This document shows, in pieces, positions 27,579 through 36,848 of a DNA stretch of 64,000 nucleotides (position 1 is its first letter; every line of letters begins with the position of its first letter). The position numbers were made by a program, and so were the translations under genes. The notes beneath the pieces are model-generated. The model was not told the DNA's origin and did no database searches. It saw only the letters and a list, made by a program, of their open reading frames with translations. Source of the DNA: Proteiniphilum sp. UBA4977 (GTDB lineage Bacteria; Bacteroidota; Bacteroidia; Bacteroidales; Dysgonomonadaceae); the NCBI GenBank assembly GCA_002398565.1, contig DGZP01000018.1, forward strand, positions 35,539-99,538, read 5' to 3'.

Positions 27579-27597
27579 CTTATGTTGAATGTAAAAT

Positions 27598-28989
27598 CTA
27601 TTCTTCTCCTATCTGTCCCCTGGAATTCCGGAACTGATGCTCGGTGGCTTTCATTTCTGTCGGCTGCCCCTCATCTCCACACGCCTTCATCCACTGCTTC
27701 AGAACCTGATCCATTCTTTTGACAATAGAAGCATTTTCGGGCAAATCAGCAATATTCTCCATACAATAACTGTCATTCTCTATATCATATAACTCAATGG
27801 CCGGCCTATGCTGATACCTATGGGTTATCATCGCTGCAAACGGATCGTTTTCAGCCACCTCTTTCCATCGCTTGAATAATTTACCTGCAGTCTCCGTATT
27901 CTGGAAAGTCATTTCCGGTGTAAGATTTACGATATAGCGATATTTCTTGTCTGCAACCGCGCGGATACCGAAATACTCACTCCCGCCGAAAATTCCACGT
28001 GTGGTATGAATAGAGAATGTATACTGCTTATGTTCGGTCTTTTTGTTGGTCAGTACGCCAAGGAAGCTTTTCCCGTCCAGTTCACCTTGCGCCTTTGCTC
28101 CTGCCATTTCCAGGAATGTAGGTAAAATATCCACATACTCCACAATGGCATCGGAGGTTGTACTGGATTGAACAACTCCGGGCCACCTTACGATACAGGC
28201 CGATTTCACTCCTGGTTCGTAAAGAGTCCATTTGGCAAATGGCAGACTATTTCCCTGTTCACTTAAAAAAACTACCGCGGAATTATCCCTGACCTTTTTT
28301 TCATCCAAAATTTTAAGCAATTTACCGAATTCAGCATCCATATAATTTATTTCAGCCAAATAATCACAGAACTTTTCTCTCGTTTCCGGAATATCGACAT
28401 AAAATGGAGGTAATTTAATTTTTTCCGGATTAAACTGACTGGGATTTCCCTTATTCCATGGCGTATGCGGTTGCCTCGACATGACAAACAGGCAAAAGGG
28501 AGTACCTTCCGACCGACATTCACTGATAAAGTTGTCAATTGCGTCGAAGTTCAGGTCACCTCCTTTCGAGGTATCCACATACAAATCCCAATCAAAAACA
28601 GAAGAAGGTGCTACATGTGATTTTCCTATTAGTGCTACTTTATAACCTGCGGGCTTTAAATGCTGAACGATGCTTAAGGTTCCCTCTTTTGCCATTGTAT
28701 GATTGGGATATGCACCTGTTTTCACCGGCCACAAGCCGGTTAGCAGGTTATGCCTGGTTGGAGAACTCATCGGAGCCGCCTCGTACGCTTTCGTAAATCG
28801 CATTCCTTCACTGGCAAAGTTATCGATGTGGGGCGTTTTGGAATCAACACTCCCGTAACAGCCTATGTCGTAATGAGAGCAATCATCCGCCATAAACAAT
28901 ACCAGATTGGGTTTATGGGATTTTTGTGCAGACAATGAAAATATCGATAGTCCGGTGATAGCTACAGTATAAACAGATTTTCGTATCAT
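27598..28989 (-). CDS. S1 family sulfatase, serine-type, Glu-Gln metal-site variant
   Basis: Sulfatase of 463 residues with signal peptide (FSLSAQ). Ser75 in MSSPTRHNLLTG is the predicted formylglycine precursor. MADDCSHYDIGCYG and GKSHVAPS supply active-site residues. The distal metal motif is FLSEQGN, with Glu-Gln in place of the common Asp-Asn. It shares with the sulfatases at 22815 and 41864 the DIxPTxLxxxG stretch, a Gly-Lys-Ser-Phe-Leu block and the MCIHNNVPEG/SIHTTRGIFG region, which marks them as one subfamily. Located 330 bp downstream of the sulfatase at 29320, with the SusD remnant between. Confidence 0.93.
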   Translation of the reverse strand: MIRKSVYTVAITGLSIFSLSAQKSHKPNLVLFMADDCSHYDIGCYGSVDSKTPHIDNFASEGMRFTKAYEAAPMSSPTRHNLLTGLWPVKTGAYPNHTMAKEGTLSIVQHLKPAGYKVALIGKSHVAPSSVFDWDLYVDTSKGGDLNFDAIDNFISECRSEGTPFCLFVMSRQPHTPWNKGNPSQFNPEKIKLPPFYVDIPETREKFCDYLAEINYMDAEFGKLLKILDEKKVRDNSAVVFLSEQGNSLPFAKWTLYEPGVKSACIVRWPGVVQSSTTSDAIVEYVDILPTFLEMAGAKAQGELDGKSFLGVLTNKKTEHKQYTFSIHTTRGIFGGSEYFGIRAVADKKYRYIVNLTPEMTFQNTETAGKLFKRWKEVAENDPFAAMITHRYQHRPAIELYDIENDSYCMENIADLPENASIVKRMDQVLKQWMKACGDEGQPTEMKATEHQFRNSRGQIGEE

Positions 28990-29047
28990 AAGGGAAGAAA
29001 TCAGAATTAATAAATCACATTAAAGAATTCTTTATTAGGCGTATCTA

Positions 29048-29266
29048 TCAGTTATCTTTACCTGCCGAATAGCCCGGATTCTGTACACATAGTGAATTGG
29101 CATTTATCTCAGTCTGCGGGATCGGAAAAAGCTTATGATGATCGGCGGCATGTGCAATACCCCTTGCTTTGGCTGAACTTATAAACTTATCCATCGGGAT
29201 AAGATTCCGACGACGAATCTTTCTCCCGATGAATTCTAATTTAAAGTGCCCACGATGATATCGCAA
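29048..29266 (-). pseudogene. SusD/RagB C-terminal remnant
   Basis: A 72-codon open stretch whose last part is a recognisable SusD C-terminus: HHKLFPIPQTEINAN followed by SLCVQNPGYSAG, preceded by LEFIGRKIRRRNLI and KFISSAKARGI. These match the usual ends of SusD proteins (Glu-rich 'LEFxGxRxxDL', 'LFPIPQxEIxxNPxLxQNPGY'). Roughly the first 450-500 residues, signal peptide and lipobox are missing. No SusC lies next to it. The four intact SusD proteins here end with different wording (for example PLPNNEV and PIPLNEIK), so this is the relic of a fifth, distinct SusD. It sits between two sulfatase genes and is unlikely to make a working protein. Confidence 0.8.
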
Positions 29267-29319
29267 GCAATAAAGATTGCAACATCGATCTCACATTTTT
29301 ACGGGTAAGGATTTTATAC

Positions 29320-30690
29320 TTACTTTAAATTTGGCAGACTATTTCTCCACCCTATGGCCTGATTTTGTAAATCTTCAGTAATCTCCGGATATTTATCTTT
29401 GACATTGTTTCTTTCGAACTGATCTTCTTTTAAATTAAATAACATAACATCAGATCCGTTTTGATTCACCAAAAGTTTCCAATCCCCGTTACGAATTGCC
29501 ACATTTGGACTCGCATCGGCACCCATTGCTTTCGGGAACGCCTGGCTGTCATTCCTTTTATATTCCCAAAATATTGATTTCTCCCTGTCTTGTGGTGCAC
29601 CTAACATAGCTTTGCTCATATCTTCACCATCACTGTCGAATTGTTTTGGAACATGAGTATCCGTGATAGCACAAAGGCTGTGAAACATATCAAGGGCACT
29701 AATTACGGTTGTGGTGTCTATTTTTCCAACGGGTACATTGGCTTTTGGTCCCCATACAATAAACGGCATCCTGATTCCTCCTTCAAATAAGGAAGCTTTT
29801 TGACCTCTCAACCCATTATTTCTTATGTGTTGAAAGCTCGGGGCTGCTCCGTTATCGCTCGTAAAAATAACGATCGTATTTTTGTCGAGCCCTTCATCCT
29901 TTAAAGAACTCAACAAGCGTCCTATCTGATAATCATATTCTTTCAGTACGGTTTTTAAATTCTCTTTACTGTTTGTACCTTTAGGAGCTAAATCCATTTC
30001 CTCTTTATTCCCAATCCATGGGGTATGTACATCATCAGGCCATAAATTTATAAAGCATGGTTTCCCTTTATTTTCCTTTAAAAATTCCAGAGTTTTATCA
30101 ACAAAATAGGCAGTCCTGTTCCATCTCTTCACGCTATCTTCTTTTGACCATATCCAATCGGTAGCCGTTAATAAAGGATCAGGATCGGGACTTTCATATG
30201 TACTTGAATAGGTGTCATATCCATACTCTTTTATGGAAGGGGCATCATATACATCACGTCCTCCACCTAAATGCCATTTACCAAAGTGAGCAGTCTTATA
30301 TCCTCCTTCTTTCAATGCTCGCGGCAAGGTGGGTGCTTTCACTGTAAGATAATCTACCATCTCTGCATCTTTATTTCCAGCCCTAGTCTGGAGATAACTT
30401 GTAATATTCCAGTTTGCAGGATGTTTTCCGGTAAGCAAACCGGCTCGGGAAGGGGAACTGACTGGCGAAGCAGAATAATATTGAGTAAAAAAGATACCTT
30501 CCTGTGCCATTTTGTCAATGTGGGGAGTCGGGAGTATTTGTCCGCCGTAAATACTCAAATCTCCTATTCCCATATCATCAGAAAGAATGAAAATTATATT
30601 GGGCCGTTCGTAATTAATATTTTCTCCTGTAGTACAGGCCGAAGTAACAAATGAGGCCCCTAACAGATAAAACAAGGATCTATTTTTCAT
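29320..30690 (-). CDS. S1 family sulfatase, serine-type lipoprotein
   Basis: Sulfatase of 456 residues, likely a lipoprotein (LLGASFVTSAC, Cys19). Ser78 in VSSPSRAGLLTG is the modified residue. LSDDMGIGDLSIYGGQ, GKWHLGGGRD and IFTSDNGAAPSF give the metal and active-site residues. The stretch after the motif (HPANWNITSYLQTRAGNKD) and WPDDVHTPWIG are typical of N-acetylgalactosamine-6-sulfatase-like branches, but substrate prediction from this is weak. First gene of the run of five sulfatases. Its start lies 20 bp inside a structured spacer carrying palindromic repeats, which probably separates it from the SusC/D operon upstream. Confidence 0.93.
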   Translation of the reverse strand: MKNRSLFYLLGASFVTSACTTGENINYERPNIIFILSDDMGIGDLSIYGGQILPTPHIDKMAQEGIFFTQYYSASPVSSPSRAGLLTGKHPANWNITSYLQTRAGNKDAEMVDYLTVKAPTLPRALKEGGYKTAHFGKWHLGGGRDVYDAPSIKEYGYDTYSSTYESPDPDPLLTATDWIWSKEDSVKRWNRTAYFVDKTLEFLKENKGKPCFINLWPDDVHTPWIGNKEEMDLAPKGTNSKENLKTVLKEYDYQIGRLLSSLKDEGLDKNTIVIFTSDNGAAPSFQHIRNNGLRGQKASLFEGGIRMPFIVWGPKANVPVGKIDTTTVISALDMFHSLCAITDTHVPKQFDSDGEDMSKAMLGAPQDREKSIFWEYKRNDSQAFPKAMGADASPNVAIRNGDWKLLVNQNGSDVMLFNLKEDQFERNNVKDKYPEITEDLQNQAIGWRNSLPNLK

Positions 30691-30710
30691 ACGATTAAAA
30701 TATCTTTTTA

Positions 30711-30937
30711 CATTATGGTGTATGAAACATTTGCGTTAAGCTAAATGAGCAAAGTCAAGTTTACTTGATCTTTGCCATAGCGAGCAAATGACTAACTTTA
30801 GTGAATTGAGCGAAGCGAAATCGCCGACTTCCATTGAAAATGATAGCCGGAAGCAACCTTTCGCTTTTAATCATCACATTGGATGTAATTAGTTTTGACT
30901 ATGTCGATTGCAAAGCAATTCATGCTCGTTTCATATG
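30711..30937. repeat. Structured spacer with dispersed repeat, copy B
   Basis: Starts CATTATGGTGTATGAAAC and ends CATGCTCGTTTCATATG, the left and right borders of copies A and C, but with about 190 bp of other sequence between them. The interior holds a hairpin (GCAAAG and CAAGT at 30749-30760 against ACTTG and CTTTGC at 30763-30775). No plausible gene. It looks like the same palindromic element expanded or carrying an insertion. Confidence 0.55.
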
Positions 30938-30965
30938 ACTTAAAATTGTTAATCTTCAATGGTAT

Positions 30966-31020
30966 CATATGGGAACTCGTATTAATCATGATCTTGCATG
31001 ATTAATACGAGTTTCATATG
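30966..31020 (-). repeat. Long perfect hairpin after the SusCD operon
   Basis: AACTCGTATTAATCATG (30974-30990) and CATGATTAATACGAGTT (30997-31013) are a perfect 17-bp inverted pair around loop ATCTTG. Outer CATATG boxes at 30966 and 31015 extend the stem across a small bulge. It begins 8 bp past the stop of the surface lipoprotein gene. No clear T-run follows on the minus strand, so RNA 3'-end protection or processing is as likely as termination. The ends belong to the dispersed repeat family. Confidence 0.75.
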
Positions 31021-31028
31021 ATCTCAAA

Positions 31029-31958
31029 TTAATTCGTCATTATAGTTTTTGTTGATAATGTAATTTGATGGTAACTTGTGTTTTCGATCCACTTTTCATT
31101 TACGTCCTCAATGGTTCCGCTTGTTTTTGTTAATGAAGAAGGATGAATAAGTCCCTTTTTTCCATTTGCAGTTTTAAAAAGATATATTTTATCTTTCTCG
31201 ATCTTGATTACATCTTTTTGAGGATCTGGCAATGAGTTAATTAACTCAGCATTTACCTGCGTTATATTCATATACTGATCTTTGGTTAAATCAGTCAGTT
31301 CAAATTTGGCAGACTGCAGTCCACTCATCGTTAATAGTTTGTAATCTTGTCTTTTGGAAGGATTGACGAATGAAGGAATAATGGTTTGGCTTGCATCATC
31401 GACAATATCACCCAGGGAAAAATCAATTTCATCTTTGTACTTACCATCTTTTCTCATATAAACCCTTCCGGAATACCAGGATGCAAAGTAAGGTCCGTAA
31501 TAATTTTCTACGGTCTCTATATTCACCGGTTTCGAAAAAATCACACTTGGTGTTATCTTCACAAGCAAATTTTTCTCAAATACATTGCCTGAAATATCTG
31601 TTACAATAATTTTTATACATTTGTTTTCCGTCAAATTATCAATTGTATATTCTTTCTCATAATTGGTAACTCCATCCTCAAAAAATTTAGACTCTTCTTC
31701 TATCAACGTTCCGGCAGCACCTGTTTCGGCATTTGCATCATAAATTTCAAAAGAACTGATTTTTGCTTCATTACTTGCTCTCACGCCGATCGTTGTAGTG
31801 TATGACATCACTCCCTTATCCACAGTGTGAATATTGCTTTCATCGACTCCCTTAAACTGAATAACCACTTCAGGAGTATAATCGACAGTAAAATTGTCAT
31901 CGCTGCACGAAACACCAAAAAAGATAATAGCAAATATTGATAAAACTATTTTTTTCAT
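31029..31958 (-). CDS. PUL surface lipoprotein, possible glycan-binding protein
   Basis: Lipoprotein of 309 residues (SIFAIIFFGVSC, Cys18) followed by SDDN, a start typical of outer-membrane lipoproteins exported to the surface in Bacteroidota. No catalytic motif is visible. The first half looks like Ig-type beta domains (VIQFKGVDESNIHTVD, KISSFEIYDA, IKIIVTDISGNVFEKN). The second half has the aromatic-rich stretch YYGPYFASWYSGRVYMRKDG. Position directly after SusD (21 bp) is the usual place of SusE/SusF-like or SGBP binding proteins, which is the basis for the call. Sequence family not recognised. Confidence 0.6.
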   Translation of the reverse strand: MKKIVLSIFAIIFFGVSCSDDNFTVDYTPEVVIQFKGVDESNIHTVDKGVMSYTTTIGVRASNEAKISSFEIYDANAETGAAGTLIEEESKFFEDGVTNYEKEYTIDNLTENKCIKIIVTDISGNVFEKNLLVKITPSVIFSKPVNIETVENYYGPYFASWYSGRVYMRKDGKYKDEIDFSLGDIVDDASQTIIPSFVNPSKRQDYKLLTMSGLQSAKFELTDLTKDQYMNITQVNAELINSLPDPQKDVIKIEKDKIYLFKTANGKKGLIHPSSLTKTSGTIEDVNEKWIENTSYHQITLSTKTIMTN

Positions 31959-31979
31959 GATTGTATATTATTTATTATA

Positions 31980-33689
31980 TTAATAACCTGGATTTTGAAA
32001 TATTAAAGGGCTGTTGTTGACTTCATTATTTGGGAGTGGAGCCAAATTCATACGCTCGTTGTAATTTCTTTTATCAAGAACTTTACGTGTGAAATTACCA
32101 TTTTCAATTGCAATCCCTATTGCCGGTTTGTTCATCACATCGTTGGCAATTTTCCATCTTCTTATATCAAAGAAGCGATGTTCTTCAAAACACAATTCAA
32201 CTCGACGTTCTTTACGAATTCTCTCTCTTAGTGTATTCTGAGTATAGTCAGAAGCATTTATCGGATTTATTATGCCGGCTCTTTTTCTTATACGGTTTAA
32301 CTGTTCCACAGCTTTTGTTCTCGCGGCCTGCGTATCTGAAGCTTCATTAACTGCTTCTGCATAATTAAGGAGGACTTCCGCATATCTCATCATGATAAAA
32401 TTCATAGAAGTTTGGCCTCCGGTACGATGATCTATTCTATCATCCAGAAATTTTACCAAAAAATATCCGCTACCCCAGTTGTTTGGAGTTGTAATATCAA
32501 CTTTAGCGGGTTTATTATTCACTTTTGGCCATGTCATCCCGTGATGCAGAATGGTTTGATAAAACCTTGGGTCTCTGTTTTTGTAAGGATCCTGTTCGTT
32601 GTAACCGGAATTCGGGTTTATGACAGGACTATAATCTGAATTATATCCTACAATAGGCTCTGAGCCATCGGCCATATCGTAACTATCTACAAGCCACTGT
32701 GTGGGGACAGTTGTAAGTTCTTTATTCACATTCCAGGGATTAAATGCCGGAAATAAATTGTAAAGATCATTATCAGGAGCACGAAGGTAAACTAAAATAT
32801 TTTCGGGATTACTCCTTTCATTAAAATATCTCGTATAACTTTTTTCCGGTTCATCAGAATGAATATACAATGAATGAAGACCTTTGGCCTCTGAATAATT
32901 AATAACATCCATCGCCGCCTCGGCAGCCTCTTCCCATTTAACGCCCGACGATTCATATAACGAACTGGCAGCGTATAGCAAGGTACGTGCCTTGTAAGCC
33001 ATGGCTGCTGTTCTCGTAGCACGACCATAGTCACTACCTTCCCATTTATCGGGCAACTTGCCTTCCATTGATAACGTATCAAATTCGTTCACTATGAATT
33101 CTACAGTATTCGCCAGTGATTCGCGTCTGGTATCTTCAAATGCAAAAGGATCTGACGGTTCTGTTGATATCACAAGTGGCCCAAACCAACGAAATAATTC
33201 ATGATAATAGTAAGCCCTTAAAAAGCGGGCTTGATTGGCACTACTTGTTTTTTCCGAATCTGTTAATGGTGATTTGTTCACGTTTGCCAAGAATATATTG
33301 GCATTGCGAATTGCAGTATAATAAAATGTCCACGGATGAGTACCAACTACGGGATTCGTAGTTCCGGTAATAGCTCCGGCAATATAACGCTGGATTCCCG
33401 GCACAAGTCCTGCATTTCTTGTAGTATTGCCGGCTCCGTCATCGGTGGCATTATCAAGCATTGCAACCTGAACGTTCATGGACATTAAACGAGAAAAACT
33501 ACCACTGTTATTATTTTCAACTTCTCTCATTCTTCCATACAGGTCATATAGTGCACTGCGCGTATTTTCAGTATCACTAAAAACCTTCTCCAGTGTTAAC
33601 TCATCAAGATCCGTGTCATCGAGCAAACCTTCGTTGCTACATCCTATAACCAAGATAAGTGAAAGTATATAAAATATTTTCTTAATCAT
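31980..33689 (-). CDS. SusD/RagB family nutrient-binding outer-membrane lipoprotein (pair 1)
   Basis: Surface lipoprotein that binds glycan and caps its partner SusC. The 569 residues start with MIKKIFYILSLILVIGC (lipid-anchored Cys17) and SNEGLLDDTDLDELT. TPR-like helices typical of SusD follow: FLRAYYYHELFRWFGPLVIS, KARTLLYAASSLYESSG, MRYAEVLLNYAEAVNEA. The C-terminal signature is RERIRKERRVELCFEEHRFFDIRRWK and the end is NEVNNSPLIFQNPGY. It lies 10 bp after its SusC and 21 bp before the surface lipoprotein. Confidence 0.95.
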   Translation of the reverse strand: MIKKIFYILSLILVIGCSNEGLLDDTDLDELTLEKVFSDTENTRSALYDLYGRMREVENNNSGSFSRLMSMNVQVAMLDNATDDGAGNTTRNAGLVPGIQRYIAGAITGTTNPVVGTHPWTFYYTAIRNANIFLANVNKSPLTDSEKTSSANQARFLRAYYYHELFRWFGPLVISTEPSDPFAFEDTRRESLANTVEFIVNEFDTLSMEGKLPDKWEGSDYGRATRTAAMAYKARTLLYAASSLYESSGVKWEEAAEAAMDVINYSEAKGLHSLYIHSDEPEKSYTRYFNERSNPENILVYLRAPDNDLYNLFPAFNPWNVNKELTTVPTQWLVDSYDMADGSEPIVGYNSDYSPVINPNSGYNEQDPYKNRDPRFYQTILHHGMTWPKVNNKPAKVDITTPNNWGSGYFLVKFLDDRIDHRTGGQTSMNFIMMRYAEVLLNYAEAVNEASDTQAARTKAVEQLNRIRKRAGIINPINASDYTQNTLRERIRKERRVELCFEEHRFFDIRRWKIANDVMNKPAIGIAIENGNFTRKVLDKRNYNERMNLAPLPNNEVNNSPLIFQNPGY

Positions 33690-33699
33690 ATTTGCGAAA

Positions 33700-36600
33700 T
33701 TAAAAATTAATTTTCAATCCAAAATTAATAATGTTCTGTTGAGGATAAAATTGTCCAACATTCCTGTTGGGATTTGACTCAGGATCAATTCTTTTTACAT
33801 TATCCCACGTAAACAAGTTATATGCATTTGCATAAAGATAGATTGAATTCATCGGAGTACGTGATACTGTACGCTTTGGAACATTATATCCGATCTGGAT
33901 ATTTTTCAATCTTAGATATTTACCATCTCTAAGCCAGAAATCCGAAAGATAATAATTCTGATTGTTGCCGTCAGATTTTTGTAAAAAACGCGGATAAGTA
34001 GCAGTAGAAGCAGTTTCAGGTGTCCATCTGAAAAGATGTTCCTCAAAATAATTTCCCCAGCTGTTGTCCCAACCTACATCACCTGCCATATAAACGGAAC
34101 TGTGCGATGCACCCTGAAACAAGACACTTAAGTCAAATCCCTTATAATTCAATCCGGTCGACAAAGAATATGTTCTTTGAGGTAAATTACTGTATCCGAT
34201 TGGAGTCTGATCATTTTGATCAATGATACCATCTCCATTTATATCTTTATACTTAATGTCTCCGGGAGCTAAATTGGACAATCCAAACTGCTGGGGTGAA
34301 GCGGCTATTTCCTCATAAGAATTAAAAAAACCATCAAAATTATATCCCATAAACTGACCCACTGATTGTCCCGTCAGATACATATAATCAAACGGTTTTC
34401 TGGCTTCACTCATCTCAATAATCTTGTTCTTGGCGTAAGAATAGGTAACTTTAGCAAAATAATTAAAATCTTTTTTCCTGTTGCTTTGCCATCCTAATTC
34501 AAGTTCATAACCGCTGTTAGTTACCTCACCTAAATTTTCCGGGGCCAGATTTGTTACACCCGAGGCTATGATGTAGCGGGCAGGTTCTGTTAATATATCT
34601 TTGCGTTGCTCCTTAAAAATATCTGCTGAAAAAGACAATTTAGAATCAAGCCATTTGGTATCCACGCCTACATTATATTTTGTAGCCGTTTCCCATGTAA
34701 TATTTTCGTTTGCCATTCTCCCCTCTCTTAATCCGACAACTTTAGGATTGGGTGTTTCTCCAAATGAGTAGGATTCTCCATTCACATATGTTGATTTATA
34801 ATAATATGAAAAACCACCAAGCCGGTCGTTTCCTACCTGCCCTAATGAGGTTCTTAATTTCATGAAATTAAGAACTTCAGATTGTGGCATAAAACTTTCA
34901 TTTGTTATAACCCAACCTAATGACGCAGCAGGGAAAAGATGGTATCTCCTGCCTTTGGCAAAGCGATTGGAACCGTTATAGCCCATGTTGATTTCAGCAA
35001 GATATCTGTTGTCATAATCATAATTAATACGCCCTATCAATGCCTGATAGACATGTGGAACATAGGAATACTGTCCTCCCGGAGATGATGTGGAAGTAAA
35101 ATTAGTTAACACCACACCGGAAAGGCTGTGGACATCCTCTATGATTCCTGAATATCTGAGTGCCACCTCCATATATTGATCGTATATAGCTGCCGCATTC
35201 CCTGAACCCTGAAATGGCAATACTCCAGCAAGGCCCTGCAAATATGAATTGTCTACCGGATTATAGGAATAAAGATAAGGTCTCTGTTGCATACCCCGCC
35301 AATTGCTCCAATTCACATCAAATGCATATCTCCCATCCAGAGACAATCCTTTGAAAATCTTACGAAGATTATAATCAAAATTAAGGGTGGTTTCTAACTG
35401 GTTGTCATAATCGGAACGAAAACCTGTATGAGCTATGGTGACCAGTGGATTCTGTCTCCATACACCAATAGCAGCAGCAAAACTACCATTGGGATTCATA
35501 AGAGGAAAAGCCTGGGGAGCATTTCTGTAAAAAGAGGCAAACAGTCGCAATCCTTCCGCATTACTATCCAGTCCGTCATACGTAGCCGGCCGGTTTTGCT
35601 TTCTGTAGAGGTAAGAGATATTTACTCCCACTTTCAGATCCTCAGATAATGAAATATCGATGTTAGAGCGTGCAGTCAACCGGTTATAATAATAGGAAGC
35701 ATCATAACCCTGGTCTTTTAATGCTGCGTCGACCTGGGGTGACAGTTCCAGTAAATTTTTTATAACAGGCCTTTTTCTCAATTCGCTTACTCTGGATTCA
35801 AACATGCCCTGTTGGGTGAAATAACCAACGGAAACAAAATATTTGGTTATATTGTTACCACCCGAAATATTGATGTTATATTTTTGCTGGGTACCAGGTT
35901 TTGTAAATGTTTCTATAAAATCATTATCAGGATGAGTAAAAGGGCTTAATTGCGTTCTATATAAATAGTTATCATATTCAGACACTGGAAAATTACTGGT
36001 GTTGGATAACTTCGAAGGATCGAGTCCCATATTTATCGTACCCTCCCGTTGGAAAAGAGAGGTAGTTTCCGCATTCAATGCCTTTGTTAATCTGTTGTAA
36101 TTTGTAATTCCATATTCAGCGGTAAATCCAATCTTAGACTTTCCTACAGCCCCTCTTTTGGTAGTAATAAGAATAACTCCGTTGGCGCCCCTTACTCCAT
36201 AAACTGCTGTTGCGGAGGCATCTTTCAATACGGATACACTTTCAATGTCTTCCGCGTTAATTTGATTAAAAGCACGTTCAACACCATCAACCAACGTCAA
36301 AGGTTCAGAATTATTAAATGTCGCTGTTCCTCTGATAAATAGCTGTGAACCATCGTCGCCCGGGCGGCCGCTTACCTGGCGTGTTACCAGACCGGGAATA
36401 CGGCCAGCCAAAGAGTTTGTAACACTCGAAACAGGGGTATTGCTTATCTCTTCTGATGTTACATTTGAAATAGCACCAGTTACAGAAACCTTTTTTTGAG
36501 TTCCATAGCCAATAACAACGACTTCCTCTAACCCTATGGTCTCTTCTCTTAAGGTAACATCAATATTTACCTTACCTGCCACATTTATTTCTTCGGTAAT

Positions 36601-36828
36601 AAATCCGATCATGGATAACTGAAGAACGGGTTCTTTGGTGTTATCTATCTTTAGCTCAAAATGGCCATCTAAATCTGTTACCGTACCATTCAACGTATTT
36701 TTCTGCATGACCGTTACACCAATTAGTACGTCCCCGGTTGCATCTTTCACCACCCCGTTTATCTTGGTTTGTGAAAATATAACTGTTGAACAGCAAATAA
36801 AAACTAAAATTAAAACTATATTTCTCAT
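33700..36828 (-). CDS. SusC/RagA TonB-dependent transporter (pair 1)
   Basis: Outer-membrane importer of oligosaccharides, energised by TonB. The 1042 residues include a signal peptide (FICCSTVIFSQ), a carboxypeptidase-regulatory-like domain (about 22-95; INGVVKDATGDVLIGVTV), a TonB box in EEVVVIGYGTQKK, the plug (SLAGRIPGLVTRQVSG, VLKDASATAVYGVRGANGVI) and a 22-strand-type barrel ending INFGLKINF with the terminal aromatic. All standard SusC parts are present. It starts 20 bp after the SusD of pair 2, so pairs 2 and 1 are probably on one transcript. Confidence 0.96.
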   Translation of the reverse strand: MRNIVLILVFICCSTVIFSQTKINGVVKDATGDVLIGVTVMQKNTLNGTVTDLDGHFELKIDNTKEPVLQLSMIGFITEEINVAGKVNIDVTLREETIGLEEVVVIGYGTQKKVSVTGAISNVTSEEISNTPVSSVTNSLAGRIPGLVTRQVSGRPGDDGSQLFIRGTATFNNSEPLTLVDGVERAFNQINAEDIESVSVLKDASATAVYGVRGANGVILITTKRGAVGKSKIGFTAEYGITNYNRLTKALNAETTSLFQREGTINMGLDPSKLSNTSNFPVSEYDNYLYRTQLSPFTHPDNDFIETFTKPGTQQKYNINISGGNNITKYFVSVGYFTQQGMFESRVSELRKRPVIKNLLELSPQVDAALKDQGYDASYYYNRLTARSNIDISLSEDLKVGVNISYLYRKQNRPATYDGLDSNAEGLRLFASFYRNAPQAFPLMNPNGSFAAAIGVWRQNPLVTIAHTGFRSDYDNQLETTLNFDYNLRKIFKGLSLDGRYAFDVNWSNWRGMQQRPYLYSYNPVDNSYLQGLAGVLPFQGSGNAAAIYDQYMEVALRYSGIIEDVHSLSGVVLTNFTSTSSPGGQYSYVPHVYQALIGRINYDYDNRYLAEINMGYNGSNRFAKGRRYHLFPAASLGWVITNESFMPQSEVLNFMKLRTSLGQVGNDRLGGFSYYYKSTYVNGESYSFGETPNPKVVGLREGRMANENITWETATKYNVGVDTKWLDSKLSFSADIFKEQRKDILTEPARYIIASGVTNLAPENLGEVTNSGYELELGWQSNRKKDFNYFAKVTYSYAKNKIIEMSEARKPFDYMYLTGQSVGQFMGYNFDGFFNSYEEIAASPQQFGLSNLAPGDIKYKDINGDGIIDQNDQTPIGYSNLPQRTYSLSTGLNYKGFDLSVLFQGASHSSVYMAGDVGWDNSWGNYFEEHLFRWTPETASTATYPRFLQKSDGNNQNYYLSDFWLRDGKYLRLKNIQIGYNVPKRTVSRTPMNSIYLYANAYNLFTWDNVKRIDPESNPNRNVGQFYPQQNIINFGLKINF

Positions 36829-36848
36829 ATATTAAAAATTATCATATT

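Noticed and set aside
13641..31020. CRISPR array from repeated 18-mers
   Set aside because: Copies are single or paired, far apart, palindromic, and have no regular spacers or cas genes.
30690..31028. Small protein gene in the spacer downstream of the surface lipoprotein
   Set aside because: Stop codons and hairpins throughout; no frame with a plausible start and domain was found.
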